DNA of 64,000 nucleotides from Ferrovum sp. (GTDB taxonomy: Bacteria; Pseudomonadota; Gammaproteobacteria; Burkholderiales; Ferrovaceae), in NCBI GenBank assembly GCA_010435995.1, contig JAAGNR010000066.1, forward strand, positions 1-64,000, written 5' to 3'. The notes under the pieces are model-generated. The model searched no databases. It saw nothing but the letters and a program-made list of their open reading frames with translations, and was not told the origin of the DNA. The position numbers were made by a program, and so were the translations under genes. Positions 23,401-33,670 of this stretch are shown here, piece by piece (within the stretch, counting starts at the first letter, position 1; each line of letters starts with the position of its first letter).

Positions 23401-23809
23401 GCTCTGGTTGCTGGCGACCAGCGCCCAAAACATTCCCGCGACCATTGTCCTGGTAGCCCAGGATGGGATGATCACACTGCGCCCCCCCGCCTCCGACCGA
23501 GCGCGTGACACGCTGGATAAAATCTGCCAGATATGGCGTGAAGGTATGATCCAACCTCTACCGGTGGCCCTGAAAACAGGATTGTCCTGGGCAACTGACC
23601 AGAGCCCAGAACAGGCCACCAAAATTTATGAAGGAAGCGAATATCGGCCATACGGCGAAAGAAACGAGCCCTGTCTCGCGAGGCTGTATCCCGACTTCGC
23701 TTCCCTGAGTGGCAGCGGTCGCTTTGCCGCTCTGGCCATGACTTTATACGGCCCCCTCGTGGAGTGGGCACAATACCAGGAGAGCCGTCCCCATGACCCA
23801 ATGGCTTGA
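20423..23809 (+). CDS. recC: Exodeoxyribonuclease V gamma subunit
   Basis: MPTPLSSGLIFLHGNRLELLRDALFTWI...; RecC family, upstream of recB. Confidence 0.92.
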   Translation: MPTPLSSGLIFLHGNRLELLRDALFTWIEQHPLDPLEEEVILVNSNGTAEWVKTALAESLGICAATRVELPARFLWRVYRQILGNHAIPTSSPLTQDVMIWRLLRLWSNAPEERSPAFLHGTDLQKRHQLAQRIADLFDQYQLYRHDWLDAWTLGQDTWLLPNGTVRPLPPDQCWQSQCWRDLVHDLEESERTLIAPAIHHRALRALQQSRQTTKTLPRRIVVFGVSTLPGVILELLVALAPHCQVLIALLNPCRYHWADTLDGRELLQNLRHHQPQKNLVDPRNLPLEFMHAHAHPLLSAWGRQGRDFMRQLDLLEERTPISANWSRIELFDEGPCNTLLEQVQTAIRDLLPLADHPKREVLHDDSSIVFHQAHTPLREVEVLHDQLLNLLAQGSIRPRDIVVMVPDPEGYTPLIQAVFNQYSVHDARHIPFEISQSRNHISRPLVWALEWLLNLPNQRITLSDLGALLNVPAIAQRLKLDKNGSTQLLHWMKDSGIRWGLDTQHRHSLNLGACGAQNTAYFGLERMILGFAQGAGASFSGIEPYTEIGGLEATLVGSLATLMDQLNFWRDQCQSDATPLVWAERARTLLQQWFSAVDERERVTIEAFEHALDDWLESCMQGRFDLPIPLSMLRHSWLQNLEEPQIGGRFLTGGVTFTSIMPLRALPFEIICLLGMNHGDYPRTPLRDDWNLLEQAGQYRPGDRSRRNDDRYLMLEILLSARRMLSISWCGQHPRDNSELPPSVLVSQLRDYLANGWRGPEGENGATMVACRTFLHPLQPFSRRYFEDGGHHTTWAREWQAAHRARSDFPAPRVPDAALPTLSLENLHTFLKNPVKTFFRSRLAVSFDDDSPLIDEEPFQLDALTLHGLIQQLVAEPRPALSAIEATLHQRLQRLRGTGQLPIGPAGEVALTELYAIARPMLSCWAQEIAHYPHPLETQALSLEFSGITLRDWVTDLRTADENPVWLRLTASRILNNVSRKGITPDKLLDSWLWLLATSAQNIPATIVLVAQDGMITLRPPASDRARDTLDKICQIWREGMIQPLPVALKTGLSWATDQSPEQATKIYEGSEYRPYGERNEPCLARLYPDFASLSGSGRFAALAMTLYGPLVEWAQYQESRPHDPMA

Positions 23810-26800
23810 CCCCTTGCGTCAACCCCTGTGGGGCAGTCGCCTGATCGAAGCCAGCGCCGGCACAGGCAAAACCTGGACCATTGCAGCCCTGTACCTGCGC
23901 TTCGTGCTTGGGCATGGCGCAGCGGACACGTCCTCATTACCCCCCCTAGAGCCCGATCAAATTCTGGTAATGACCTTTACCCGCGCCGCTACCCAAGAGT
24001 TGACCAGTCGCATCCGCAACCGTCTGGCCCAGGCAGCCTCCTGCTTTTATGGCGACGATATACCGGCAGCGGAAGATGTTTTTTTACGGGCATTATTGGC
24101 TGACTATCCCGCCGAAAATTCACGCCTCCACGCCGCCTGGAGATTGGCACAGGCAGCCCAGACCATGGATAGCGCCGCCATTTTTACCATCGACGCCTGG
24201 TGCCAACGAATGTTGCGCGACCATGTTCTGGAACCGGGAGCCCTCCCAGAAGGCGCTCTCAATTATTCCAGTCAACTCTTCGAAGCTGAGGCTATCCGCG
24301 ATATATGGCGCCAGCAGATCTATCCGCTGGTGGGTAAGCCACACAATGAGATACTCAGGGTCTGGAAGGATTTTGAAAATTTCGCCCACGCCATGAAAGA
24401 TGGTTTGAAATCCTCTCCTGCGTCCCATGAGTCTGAGGGTGGGGACACCACTCCGCTGGGACTCCTTTGGACGCAAAAATGCGCCGAGAGGAAAAATGAC
24501 ATCGATGCCTTGGCTGCTGTATGGCTCCCTCGCCTTGAAGAGATTCGCCTCTGGTTTACCGCCCTCGACACCCCAGAGTCTTTTCCTTTCAAGAAAAATC
24601 TGCTCACCCCCGACAAAGTCCACGCTTGGATAGAGACATTGACCCACTGGTTTCAAGGCTCTCCAGCCCTTATCCCCCCTCTGTCGGAAGCCACGTGGAA
24701 CCGATTCACCTTATCCGGATTGCAAGATGCCTTACGCAAGGGGCAGACAGTCATCTTTCCAGACAGTTTTCAAACCCTGCAAAATCTGCGATCCTGCCTC
24801 GAAAATCTCCCCAATCCAGCCATCCCCCTGACTCAGGCGGCGCAGAAGTGGGTGCAATGGCGTCTGCAACAACTCAAGGATGCCGCTCACCTATATGATT
24901 TTATTGACTTGCAGAAACAATTGGAAAAGGCACTCCAAAGTGGCGAGGGGGAGCATTTGCAGGAAGTCATTCGGAGCCGTTATCCCGTGGCTCTGATCGA
25001 TGAATTTCAAGACACCTCTGCCCTCCAATTGCGGCTTTTTGATCTGATCTATCACATCGGTCCCGCTCATCAGGACCGCGCCATATTTTTGATCGGTGAC
25101 CCCAAACAGTCCATTTATGGATTTCGCGGCGCAGACATTTACAGTTATATTCAAGTACGTGCGCGTACAGCAGGACAACATGACGCTCTGGGAATCAATT
25201 ACCGTTCGACCACCTCTGTGGTTAGCGCCATCAACGCACTGTTTGGTCCCGCCGAACTGCGTGACGGAAGGGGAGCGTTTTACCTGCGACCAGATCCTTT
25301 GGCGTCAACCCCAGTTCCATTCATCGCCGTTCAGGCCAAGGGACGATCAGATACCCTGATCAGTGCAGGGCAGACTGTTCCTGCACTCACCTTGGCTTAT
25401 ACTCCGACCTTGGACAATAAAGCCGAGTTGATTCATTGCGTTAGTGCGGCATGTGCAGAACAGTTGGTGCACTGGCTAAATGCCTGCCAGAGCGGATTTT
25501 ACACGCTCACCGGAGAATATACCCCCCTGCGCCCCCGTGACATGGTCATCCTGGTTCATGATCGTCACGAGGCGGGGGCCATACGTCAGGCCTTGAGTCA
25601 ACGGGGCGTCAGGTCCGTTTATCTGTCCGACAAGGAGTCGGTATTTGCCAGCCCGGAAGCCAAGGATCTCCTGCGTTGGCTACAAGCAGCTGCGTACCCC
25701 CATAATGGCCGACTGGTGCGGGCTGCCATGGCCACCTCCATGATGGCGCAGAGTTTGGACGAAATGCTGGCACTGGCACATGATGACCTCACTTTTGAAA
25801 ATCTCATGGAACTGTGGCTGGGTTTGCATCACCGCTGGCACCGCCATGGGATTCTCCCCATGATCCATCAAGCTCTGCACCGTCTGGAGTTGCCGAGCCG
25901 CTGGCTGACTCAGGAACAGGGGGAACGCCGCCTGACCAATGTCTTGCATCTCGCAGAACTTCTACAACACGCCAGCACTCATCTGGAAGGCCAGGCTGCC
26001 CTGATCCATTGGTTAACCCAAGCCATGGCAGAAAATTCGGACGACGAGGGTCAAATCCTACGTCTGGAAAGCGAAGATGATTTGGTCAAAGTGGTCACCA
26101 TTCACAAGGCAAAAGGGTTGGAGTACCCCGTTGTATTTCTACCCTTCGGAACGATGGTTCGTGACACACCCGGTCCGGTCCCCGAGGATCCGTCGCAACA
26201 TCCGAATCCCGCCCGATTACAGGAAGATTTGCGTTTGCTGTATGTCGCCTTGACGCGCGCCCAGCACGCCCTGTGGGTGGGCCTGTCTCCCCTCAAAAAC
26301 AAAAAAAACGAACCCGACCTATTGTGGAAAAGCGCTATGGGTTACCTGCTGGGCGCCACCCCAGAATTGGGCGGCGAGTCCCTTCCCCGATTGTTGCAAC
26401 AACAGTTCCCCGGCATTCAGACCTCATCCTTGACTGAAATATGCCTGGTCCCACTGAACACCTCCTTGCCCACGACTCCTTTGCCCCCCGTCACTCCCCC
26501 TTCCCCCTTGAAGACACTCCCTGACTATACGGCATCCTTTGAGCGCGACTGGACCATCAGCAGCTTTTCTGCGTTGGTACGGGATATCCCCCGACAGAAC
26601 ACATCCCGTGACGAAGCGTTTTTCCCCTCCTTTACCCCGGAACCGACGTTACAAAGCGCCGCGCGACACCTGTTTCCCCGGGGATCCTATGCCGGAAAAT
26701 TTCTTCATGATCAGTTGCACTGGCTGGCCGAGCAGGGATTCGCACTGCGCACGAACCCCCTCTTGCCCGCCCGCTTGCAGCAACGCTGTGAACGACAAGG

Positions 26801-27392
26801 ATGGGGACAGTGGGCCACTGTAGTAGAAACCTGGCTGAAAGAAATTGTCACAACATCCCTGCCACCTCTGGGAGCCAGTTTGGAACAACTGACCCAGTTT
26901 CTCCCGGAAATGGAATTCTGGTTTCCGGTTCATGCCGTGGATTGCACCGCACTGGATCGCCTCTGCCAAACCTGGATACTCCCCAGTCTACCCCGTCCAC
27001 CGTTGACCCCGCGCACCTTGAAAGGGCTGATTATGGGATTTGCAGATCTGGTATTTGAATGGCAGGGGAAGTTATGGGTACTAGACTACAAATCCAATTA
27101 TCTTGGAAAGGTCGATGAAGATTACTCCCAAGAGGCCTTGGAAAAAACTCTGGTTGCTCACCGCTACGAGCTTCAAGGTGCACTTTATCTCACAGCCCTC
27201 TCCCGACTGGCCGCCCGGCGCCACTCGCCTCCCCTCCCTCTGGGAGGAAGTATCCACCTCTTTCTGCGTGGCATTCAAAGTTCTACGGGAGGCTGTATCG
27301 TCCTACCCGCTGAACCGACATGGTTGGTTCAAATGGAAGCGGCTCTGGGCCTCGCCCCCATGGATTCGCTGTGGTCGGAGGACCGGCCATGA
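23793..27392 (+). CDS. recB: Exodeoxyribonuclease V beta subunit
   Basis: LIEASAGTGKTWTIAALYLRFVL, LIDEFQDTSALQLRLF, C-terminal nuclease VLDYKSNYLG. Confidence 0.96.
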   Translation: MTQWLDPLRQPLWGSRLIEASAGTGKTWTIAALYLRFVLGHGAADTSSLPPLEPDQILVMTFTRAATQELTSRIRNRLAQAASCFYGDDIPAAEDVFLRALLADYPAENSRLHAAWRLAQAAQTMDSAAIFTIDAWCQRMLRDHVLEPGALPEGALNYSSQLFEAEAIRDIWRQQIYPLVGKPHNEILRVWKDFENFAHAMKDGLKSSPASHESEGGDTTPLGLLWTQKCAERKNDIDALAAVWLPRLEEIRLWFTALDTPESFPFKKNLLTPDKVHAWIETLTHWFQGSPALIPPLSEATWNRFTLSGLQDALRKGQTVIFPDSFQTLQNLRSCLENLPNPAIPLTQAAQKWVQWRLQQLKDAAHLYDFIDLQKQLEKALQSGEGEHLQEVIRSRYPVALIDEFQDTSALQLRLFDLIYHIGPAHQDRAIFLIGDPKQSIYGFRGADIYSYIQVRARTAGQHDALGINYRSTTSVVSAINALFGPAELRDGRGAFYLRPDPLASTPVPFIAVQAKGRSDTLISAGQTVPALTLAYTPTLDNKAELIHCVSAACAEQLVHWLNACQSGFYTLTGEYTPLRPRDMVILVHDRHEAGAIRQALSQRGVRSVYLSDKESVFASPEAKDLLRWLQAAAYPHNGRLVRAAMATSMMAQSLDEMLALAHDDLTFENLMELWLGLHHRWHRHGILPMIHQALHRLELPSRWLTQEQGERRLTNVLHLAELLQHASTHLEGQAALIHWLTQAMAENSDDEGQILRLESEDDLVKVVTIHKAKGLEYPVVFLPFGTMVRDTPGPVPEDPSQHPNPARLQEDLRLLYVALTRAQHALWVGLSPLKNKKNEPDLLWKSAMGYLLGATPELGGESLPRLLQQQFPGIQTSSLTEICLVPLNTSLPTTPLPPVTPPSPLKTLPDYTASFERDWTISSFSALVRDIPRQNTSRDEAFFPSFTPEPTLQSAARHLFPRGSYAGKFLHDQLHWLAEQGFALRTNPLLPARLQQRCERQGWGQWATVVETWLKEIVTTSLPPLGASLEQLTQFLPEMEFWFPVHAVDCTALDRLCQTWILPSLPRPPLTPRTLKGLIMGFADLVFEWQGKLWVLDYKSNYLGKVDEDYSQEALEKTLVAHRYELQGALYLTALSRLAARRHSPPLPLGGSIHLFLRGIQSSTGGCIVLPAEPTWLVQMEAALGLAPMDSLWSEDRP

Positions 27393-29305
27393 CCCCCCAA
27401 CACCTCCTCGAGATACTCCACTATTGGTCAGAAACGGGCTTGATTCGGGCTTTGGACTATGCCCTCGCCCGCTGGATTTATACCCATGATCCCAAGGCTG
27501 ATTGGCGCGTACTATTGGCTGCAGCCCTGCTCTCTCATCTCGAAAGTCTGGGGCATACCTGTCTTGAGGTGAACCAGATCGCCTTCAATGACCCTACCGA
27601 ATCCCTTCAGGCATCGACGACGCCGGTGTCGCCGCCGCCCCCCCATCTCGTCCCTATCTGGCTCAACGCACTGAAACACTGTGTTCTGGTGGGTACCCCA
27701 TCGACCCTTACGCCCCCTCTGGTACTTCAGGGTTCCCGATTATATCTGCGACGCTACTGGCACTTTGAAACAATGGTGGCCCAAGAACTCCGGCTGCGCA
27801 CTGAATCCACCGCCCCCATGACGCCAGACGCTGATCTCGCCCACCACTGGATAAACCAGCTCTTCCCGGCTACGGTACGTTCACCCGTCACGCCTGATTG
27901 GCAGAAAGTGGCCTGCGTCCTGGCCCTGAAAGGTCGCTTTACGGTCATCACCGGAGGTCCGGGCACGGGTAAAACCCATACGGCGGCTCGGCTACTGACC
28001 TTGCTGCTCGCGCTCACCCCCCATGCCAGGACGATGCGCATTGCTCTGGCGGCACCCACGGGGAAAGCAGCAGCACGCCTCAATCAGGCCATTTTCTCGG
28101 CCTTACACGAACTCACCCCGCGCCTTGAAAAGGTACTGGATTTGTCTCCGTTGATCGCGCACCTGAGTCCTGCGTGCACCCTCCACTCCCTGCTGGGTGC
28201 CCGCTTCGGCACGCGTCAATGGCGCCACCATGGCGCCAACCCTGTGGCTTTGGACCTGCTGATTGTCGATGAAGCTTCCATGATCCATCTCGAGATGATG
28301 GCCACGCTACTTCAGGCAATTCCACCCCACTGCCGCCTCATTTTGATGGGGGACAAGGATCAGTTGTCCAGTGTGGAAGCCGGGGCCGTTCTGGGAGATT
28401 TATGTGAACTCGCCGAACAGGGAAACTACCGACCAGAGACCTTGTCCGCCATCCAGCACCTCTCCGGAGTTGAATTACCCCCCGAGTTCATGAATCCGCA
28501 AGGATCGAACTTATCCCAGCATCTGGTGATGCTGCGCCACTCCCACCGTTTTGGCAGTGCCATCGGACAATTGGCCTGCGCAGTCAATGCTGGAGATGAA
28601 GCTACAGTCCTCAACTGTTTGCACCAGGGAGAATCCACTGGGGTACGCTGGATTCCCCGAGGAGAACCTTCCCTCTTCGCGCACCTCGCCCTGGACTCAA
28701 AGCAGACCAATTATTTCGCTTTTTTTCAATGTATTCAATCTCGCCCGAAGGAACCAGACCAGCAGGAAAGCTGGATCCGGAAGGTCATTACGACCTTTGA
28801 CCGATTCCGTTTTCTCTGCGCGGTTCACGATGGCCCTTGGGGAGTGAATACCCTGAATCAAATGGTGGAACAACAGTTGACCGCATTCGAATGGATCAAA
28901 TCTCAGGGAGAATGGTATGAAGGTCGGCCCGTCCTAGTGACCCAAAACGATCATGAATTGGGAATTTTCAACGGAGATATCGGCATCACCCTGCGTGTGG
29001 TACCAGAGAAGTCTCCCTTACGCGTGTTCTTCGTCACTAACGAGGGCATCCGTTCCGTCAGCATCAGTCGCCTGAACCAAGTCGCCACGGCTTTTGCCAT
29101 GACCGTGCATAAGTCTCAAGGTTCAGAGTTTGAGCATACCTGTCTTATCCTGCCTGGAAATCACACGAACGTCACCCGCGAATTGATCTACACCGGAATC
29201 ACGCGGGCACGCGCCGCCCTGACGCTGATCACCGACTCCCCCCAAACTCTCACCCAGGGTATCGCCCGGCGCGTGCAACGCAGCAGTGGTTTGCTGGATC
29301 ATTAA
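27389..29305 (+). CDS. recD: Exodeoxyribonuclease V alpha subunit
   Basis: VITGGPGTGKTHTAARLLTLLL, LIVDEASMIHLEMMATLL, TVHKSQGSEF; ATGA overlap with recB. Confidence 0.95.
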   Translation: MTPQHLLEILHYWSETGLIRALDYALARWIYTHDPKADWRVLLAAALLSHLESLGHTCLEVNQIAFNDPTESLQASTTPVSPPPPHLVPIWLNALKHCVLVGTPSTLTPPLVLQGSRLYLRRYWHFETMVAQELRLRTESTAPMTPDADLAHHWINQLFPATVRSPVTPDWQKVACVLALKGRFTVITGGPGTGKTHTAARLLTLLLALTPHARTMRIALAAPTGKAAARLNQAIFSALHELTPRLEKVLDLSPLIAHLSPACTLHSLLGARFGTRQWRHHGANPVALDLLIVDEASMIHLEMMATLLQAIPPHCRLILMGDKDQLSSVEAGAVLGDLCELAEQGNYRPETLSAIQHLSGVELPPEFMNPQGSNLSQHLVMLRHSHRFGSAIGQLACAVNAGDEATVLNCLHQGESTGVRWIPRGEPSLFAHLALDSKQTNYFAFFQCIQSRPKEPDQQESWIRKVITTFDRFRFLCAVHDGPWGVNTLNQMVEQQLTAFEWIKSQGEWYEGRPVLVTQNDHELGIFNGDIGITLRVVPEKSPLRVFFVTNEGIRSVSISRLNQVATAFAMTVHKSQGSEFEHTCLILPGNHTNVTRELIYTGITRARAALTLITDSPQTLTQGIARRVQRSSGLLDH

Positions 29306-29403
29306 CCGAGCGATCACAATGACATCTACCGCTTATTGGCCTCGCACGGTATGGGTATCTCTGGCGCAGCCCGGATCATCAGAAAATACCTGATTAAACC
29401 CGC

Positions 29404-29730
29404 TCACCCGCGATCGAGCAAATGGGCCTTGGGCATGACTTCCTTCCATTCGTCAGCATCGGCAGGGGGGTCCTTGCGTTCGATGAGGGGTTTCCATAAT
29501 TTCGCCAATTCCGCATTGATGGCGATGAAGGCACGTTGATTTTCAGGAACGTCGTCTTCGGCAAAAATGGCTTCGGCCGGACATTCGGCAACGCAGAGCG
29601 TGCAATCGATACACTCATCCGGATCGATGACCAAAAAATTTGGACCCTCCCGAAAACAATCCACCGGACACACATCGACACAGTCCGTATACTTACAGCG
29701 GATACAGGATTCGGTCACCACATAGGTCAT
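29404..29730 (-). CDS. fdxA: Ferredoxin FdxA (7Fe type)
   Basis: [55 protein letters not shown]. Confidence 0.95.
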   Translation of the reverse strand: MTYVVTESCIRCKYTDCVDVCPVDCFREGPNFLVIDPDECIDCTLCVAECPAEAIFAEDDVPENQRAFIAINAELAKLWKPLIERKDPPADADEWKEVMPKAHLLDRG

Positions 29731-29921
29731 TTCACGCCTCTCTCTAATTGCCAAAACTGTCGTAGGAATTCTACCGTATCCCCGCCTTTGACGAAAGGGA
29801 TTCCGTGGCTTTTTGCGTTCTCGGGCATTTTGGTTTACGATGTATCCCCAATTCCGTTCTGAAACGGTCAACCCCCGTCCCCATTGATTTCTGCAACTCA
29901 AACCTAGTCGAGGACCTTCCC

Positions 29922-30245
29922 ATGAGTACTGTCCACCATGTCACCGATCGCTCTTTTGAACATGAGGTGCTGCAATCTCCCATTCCCGTGTTGCTCGACT
30001 TCTGGGCGGAGTGGTGTGGCCCGTGCAAACTGATTGGCCCTGTCCTGGAAGAAGCTGCAAGAGAGTATGACAACCGCATCAAAGTTGCCAAACTGAATGT
30101 GGATGACAACCCGGAAATAGCCAGAAAATATGGGGTGCGAGGCATTCCAACCCTGCTCCTATTCAAGAACGGCAGTGTCGAAGGCACCAAGGTTGGCGCA
30201 TTGTCAAAGTCCCAACTCAACGCCTTTATTGACAGTCACCTATAA
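29922..30245 (+). CDS. trxA: Thioredoxin
   Basis: [22 protein letters not shown]...[12 protein letters not shown]. Confidence 0.97.
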   Translation: MSTVHHVTDRSFEHEVLQSPIPVLLDFWAEWCGPCKLIGPVLEEAAREYDNRIKVAKLNVDDNPEIARKYGVRGIPTLLLFKNGSVEGTKVGALSKSQLNAFIDSHL

Positions 30246-30257
30246 ACCAGTTACTCT

Positions 30258-30284
30258 GCGCCACTGTGAACGACACGGTGGCGC
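30258..30284 (+). promoter_or_regulatory. Long hairpin in the trxA-rho intergenic region
   Basis: gcgccactgtg-aacga-cacggtggcgc, 11-bp stem with one G.T wobble; no T tract follows. Confidence 0.5.
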
Positions 30285-30396
30285 CGCCCCTCTCGTTCCA
30301 ATAGTTCTCCATCCCTCCACGCCAGCATACGCTGAAAATTCAGCCTCAACCTGCGTCCTTCCCATTAGAACTCATTCAAATCACCACTCCTAATCC

Positions 30397-31656
30397 ATGC
30401 ATCTTTCCGATCTAAAAACACATCATGTCACTGAACTGGTGGAAATGGCCACCAAGTTTGAAATTGAAGGCGCCAATCGCATGCGCAAGCAGGAATTGAT
30501 CTTCGCTCTGCTGAAGAATCAGGCCAAACGCGGCGAAAGCATTTTCGGTGACGGAACGCTCGAAGTTCTACAAGATGGCTTTGGCTTTCTCCGCTCACCC
30601 GAGACCTCTTACCTCGCCAGCCCAGATGACATTTACATCAGCCCATCCCAGATACGACGCTTCAATCTGCATACGGGAGACAGTATTCAGGGCGAGATTC
30701 GCATCCCCAAGGAGGGAGAGCGTTACTTCGCCCTGGTTAAAGTAGACTCGGTGAATGGTGAGGCCCCAGAAAACGCCAAAAACAAGATTTTGTTTGAAAA
30801 CCTGACACCCCTGTTTCCAACGGAGGCCATGTCCCTAGAGCGCGACATTCGTGCCGAAGAAAACATCACCGGTCGGGTGATCGACATTATTGCCCCCATC
30901 GGCAAAGGACAGCGCGGACTGCTTGTCGCCAGCCCCAAGAGCGGCAAGACGGTCATGTTGCAACACATCGCCCATTCCATTGCCACTAACGCACCCAACG
31001 CCACGTTAATCGTTCTGCTGATCGATGAACGGCCGGAAGAAGTCACGGAAATGCAGCGGTCCGTACGTGGCGAAGTGGTTTCCTCCACCTTTGACGAACC
31101 CGCCACGCGCCATGTTCAAGTCGCTGAAATGGTGATAGAAAAAGCCAAGCGTCTGGTAGAGCATAAACGCGATGTAGTCATCCTGCTCGACTCCATCACC
31201 CGCCTGGCTCGCGCTTACAACACCGTGGTACCGTCCTCGGGAAAGGTATTGACTGGGGGCGTGGATGCCAATGCTCTGCAACGACCCAAACGTTTTTTTG
31301 GCGCAGCCCGTAACATCGAAGAAGGCGGTTCCCTCACCATTATTGCGACCGCCTTGGTAGACACAGGGTCGCGCATGGATGATGTCATCTACGAGGAGTT
31401 CAAAGGCACTGGCAATATGGAAATTCATCTGGATCGACGTATGGCGGAAAAGCGCATATACCCTGCTCTGAACGTCAACCGCTCGGGAACACGCCGCGAA
31501 GAACTGCTGATCAAACCTGATATCCTGCAAAAAATCTGGGTATTACGTAAACTGCTTTACCCCATGGACGAGATGGAGGCCATTGAATTTCTTCTCGACA
31601 AAATCAAGGCCACCAAAAATAACAGTGACTTTTTCGATTCCATGAGACGGGGTTGA
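30397..31656 (+). CDS. rho: Transcription termination factor Rho
   Basis: [18 protein letters not shown]...[22 protein letters not shown]. Confidence 0.98.
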   Translation: MHLSDLKTHHVTELVEMATKFEIEGANRMRKQELIFALLKNQAKRGESIFGDGTLEVLQDGFGFLRSPETSYLASPDDIYISPSQIRRFNLHTGDSIQGEIRIPKEGERYFALVKVDSVNGEAPENAKNKILFENLTPLFPTEAMSLERDIRAEENITGRVIDIIAPIGKGQRGLLVASPKSGKTVMLQHIAHSIATNAPNATLIVLLIDERPEEVTEMQRSVRGEVVSSTFDEPATRHVQVAEMVIEKAKRLVEHKRDVVILLDSITRLARAYNTVVPSSGKVLTGGVDANALQRPKRFFGAARNIEEGGSLTIIATALVDTGSRMDDVIYEEFKGTGNMEIHLDRRMAEKRIYPALNVNRSGTRREELLIKPDILQKIWVLRKLLYPMDEMEAIEFLLDKIKATKNNSDFFDSMRRG

Positions 31657-31747
31657 GGTTCTGTAGAGGACTTGCCAATTACAAAAGTTTGGCTCATAAT
31701 TCAGGGTTTGGTGCCGTATACCCCGGCACATTCTAAGGAACAAGCGT

Positions 31748-31954
31748 ATGAAAGCAGACATTCATCCCGCCTACGCGGACATCACCGTAACCTGCAGCTG
31801 TGGTAACTCTTTTGTCACCCGCTCCACGCTCGGCAAACCAGCACTCTCGGTCGAAGTCTGTGCTGCCTGCCATCCGTTTTATACCGGAAAGCAAAAAATC
31901 GTTGACACCGCTGGGCGGGTCGAGAAATTCCGTCAAAAATACGCTCGCAAGTAA
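31748..31954 (+). CDS. rpmE: 50S ribosomal protein L31 (zinc-binding, C+ form)
   Basis: [22 protein letters not shown]...[28 protein letters not shown]. Confidence 0.97.
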   Translation: MKADIHPAYADITVTCSCGNSFVTRSTLGKPALSVEVCAACHPFYTGKQKIVDTAGRVEKFRQKYARK

Positions 31955-31958
31955 TTCC

Positions 31959-31977
31959 CGCCTTCACATCGAAGGCG
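31959..31977 (+). terminator. Hairpin directly downstream of rpmE (possible terminator or 3' stabiliser)
   Basis: CGCCTTC-ACATC-GAAGGCG perfect 7-bp stem, but no T-tract. Confidence 0.4.
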
Positions 31978-31981
31978 AGGA

Positions 31982-33670
31982 TTGTCATCTCGCAGGGGGC
32001 GACCAGTGGCTTCAGCATTATTTGCCGGCAAATCCATCAACTTTGACGGCAACGCCAGCCCCTTTAAGATCTTTCTTTTCGTTCTGATCTGTGCGGCCTG
32101 GATTCTTCCCGGTCTCACTGGGCACACCCCCTGGAAATATGACGAAGCCGTCAGCCAGGGGATCGTTCATGGCATGCTTCAGGGAGGGTCTTGGCTCTCC
32201 CCTGAACTGGCTGGCGAACCCTACCTCGCTCACCCTCCGCTGTATTATTGGATAGCCGCCCTCCTGGTACGCCTATCCTTTAACCTGCTTCCTCACCACG
32301 ATGCCGCCCGTCTGGCCAGCGGCTTGTTCATGATCGGCACCTTCGCCGGCGTGGCCAGTGCCGCGCGCCACCTGTATGGAGATCGCACGCCGCGCCTCGC
32401 CGTGCTCATTCTGATCGGATGTGCCGGACTGGTCATTCGAGCCCACGAAATGAGTCCTGACCTGACCTGGCTCGCTGGCATATCCTGGGTTGCTGCATCC
32501 CTCCCCATGGGGCGCTCCCGACCAGCACGAGCAGGTCTGCTGGGGGGCATGGGATTCGGTATGGCCTTCTTGGCTCAGGGATCCTTAGTGTTCCCCTTGC
32601 TTCTTCCCCTGCTTTTACTCACTCCAGCACTGATCCCTGAATTCCGCTCACCACAACCCCTCCGTCATGTTCTCTGGTGGGCCTTGGGAGCACTCCCTTT
32701 TCTCGTCATTTGGCCCGTCCTTCTCATTTTGCAGTCTCCTTCGGCTTACGTGCTGTGGAAACCCGTGCTTCTTGGCCCGCTGTTACACCCCACGGTGTGG
32801 CTGGCAAGCGATGCCTCCCCGTTCTACTATATCGCCGTCTCGAGCTGGTTTGCCTGGCCTGCAGCGCCCCTGGCAGCAGGCATACTCTGGACTGGGGGAA
32901 AGCGTGTCTGGGACAAACCCCAAACCCGCTTTCTTTTACTCATGCTGGGACTGTGGTGGATCATACTGGGAATCACGACTTCGCCCAGAGAAGGGAATGC
33001 CTTGCCCTTATTGATTCCCTTTGTGTTGCTGTCTACTGGCGGCCTGGACAGCTTGCGTCGGGGTGCCACCAGCGCCCTGGACTGGTTTGGAATGCTTACC
33101 TTCGGCTTGCTGACCACCCTCCTATGGCTTGGCTGGATTGCCCAAATGACGGGGTGGCCTGTCGGTATCATTCATTATCTCGACAGTCAGTTGCCCGATT
33201 TTACAACCCACTTTCAGCTGTGGCCTTTCCTTTTTTCCCTGGTGATCACGGTTCTCTGGATACTCACCATCATTCACTCCCACCCATCCCCTCGGCGCGC
33301 CCTGATGAACTGGTCCGTGGGAATGACCGTCTCATGGTTACTGGTCATGACATTGTGGCTCCCTTACGTTGAAGCTTCGCGCAGTTATGAGGGGGTGATG
33401 CTATCACTCGGACGTGCGCTGCCAGCACACCATGGATGTATCATGAGCAGTGGGCTGGGTGAACCGCAGCGCGGGCTGCTCGACTACTCTCTGGATCTGC
33501 GCACTGAACGACGGGAACTCGACCCCAACGCCCAATGTTCTCTCTGGCTGGTCCAGTCCAATGGACAATCCAGCTTCCTGATCCCGCACGGATGGCATTT
33601 GCGCTGGAGTGGTGCGCGCCCCGGCGACCGCACGGAACGCTACCTCCTGATGAGTCGCAATGTCCGATGA
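31982..33670 (+). CDS. ArnT/GT39-like membrane glycosyltransferase
   Basis: Multi-TM protein with WKYDEAVSQGIVHGMLQGGSWLSPELAGEPYLAHPPLYYWIAALLVRL; start uncertain. Confidence 0.75.
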   Translation: MSSRRGRPVASALFAGKSINFDGNASPFKIFLFVLICAAWILPGLTGHTPWKYDEAVSQGIVHGMLQGGSWLSPELAGEPYLAHPPLYYWIAALLVRLSFNLLPHHDAARLASGLFMIGTFAGVASAARHLYGDRTPRLAVLILIGCAGLVIRAHEMSPDLTWLAGISWVAASLPMGRSRPARAGLLGGMGFGMAFLAQGSLVFPLLLPLLLLTPALIPEFRSPQPLRHVLWWALGALPFLVIWPVLLILQSPSAYVLWKPVLLGPLLHPTVWLASDASPFYYIAVSSWFAWPAAPLAAGILWTGGKRVWDKPQTRFLLLMLGLWWIILGITTSPREGNALPLLIPFVLLSTGGLDSLRRGATSALDWFGMLTFGLLTTLLWLGWIAQMTGWPVGIIHYLDSQLPDFTTHFQLWPFLFSLVITVLWILTIIHSHPSPRRALMNWSVGMTVSWLLVMTLWLPYVEASRSYEGVMLSLGRALPAHHGCIMSSGLGEPQRGLLDYSLDLRTERRELDPNAQCSLWLVQSNGQSSFLIPHGWHLRWSGARPGDRTERYLLMSRNVR

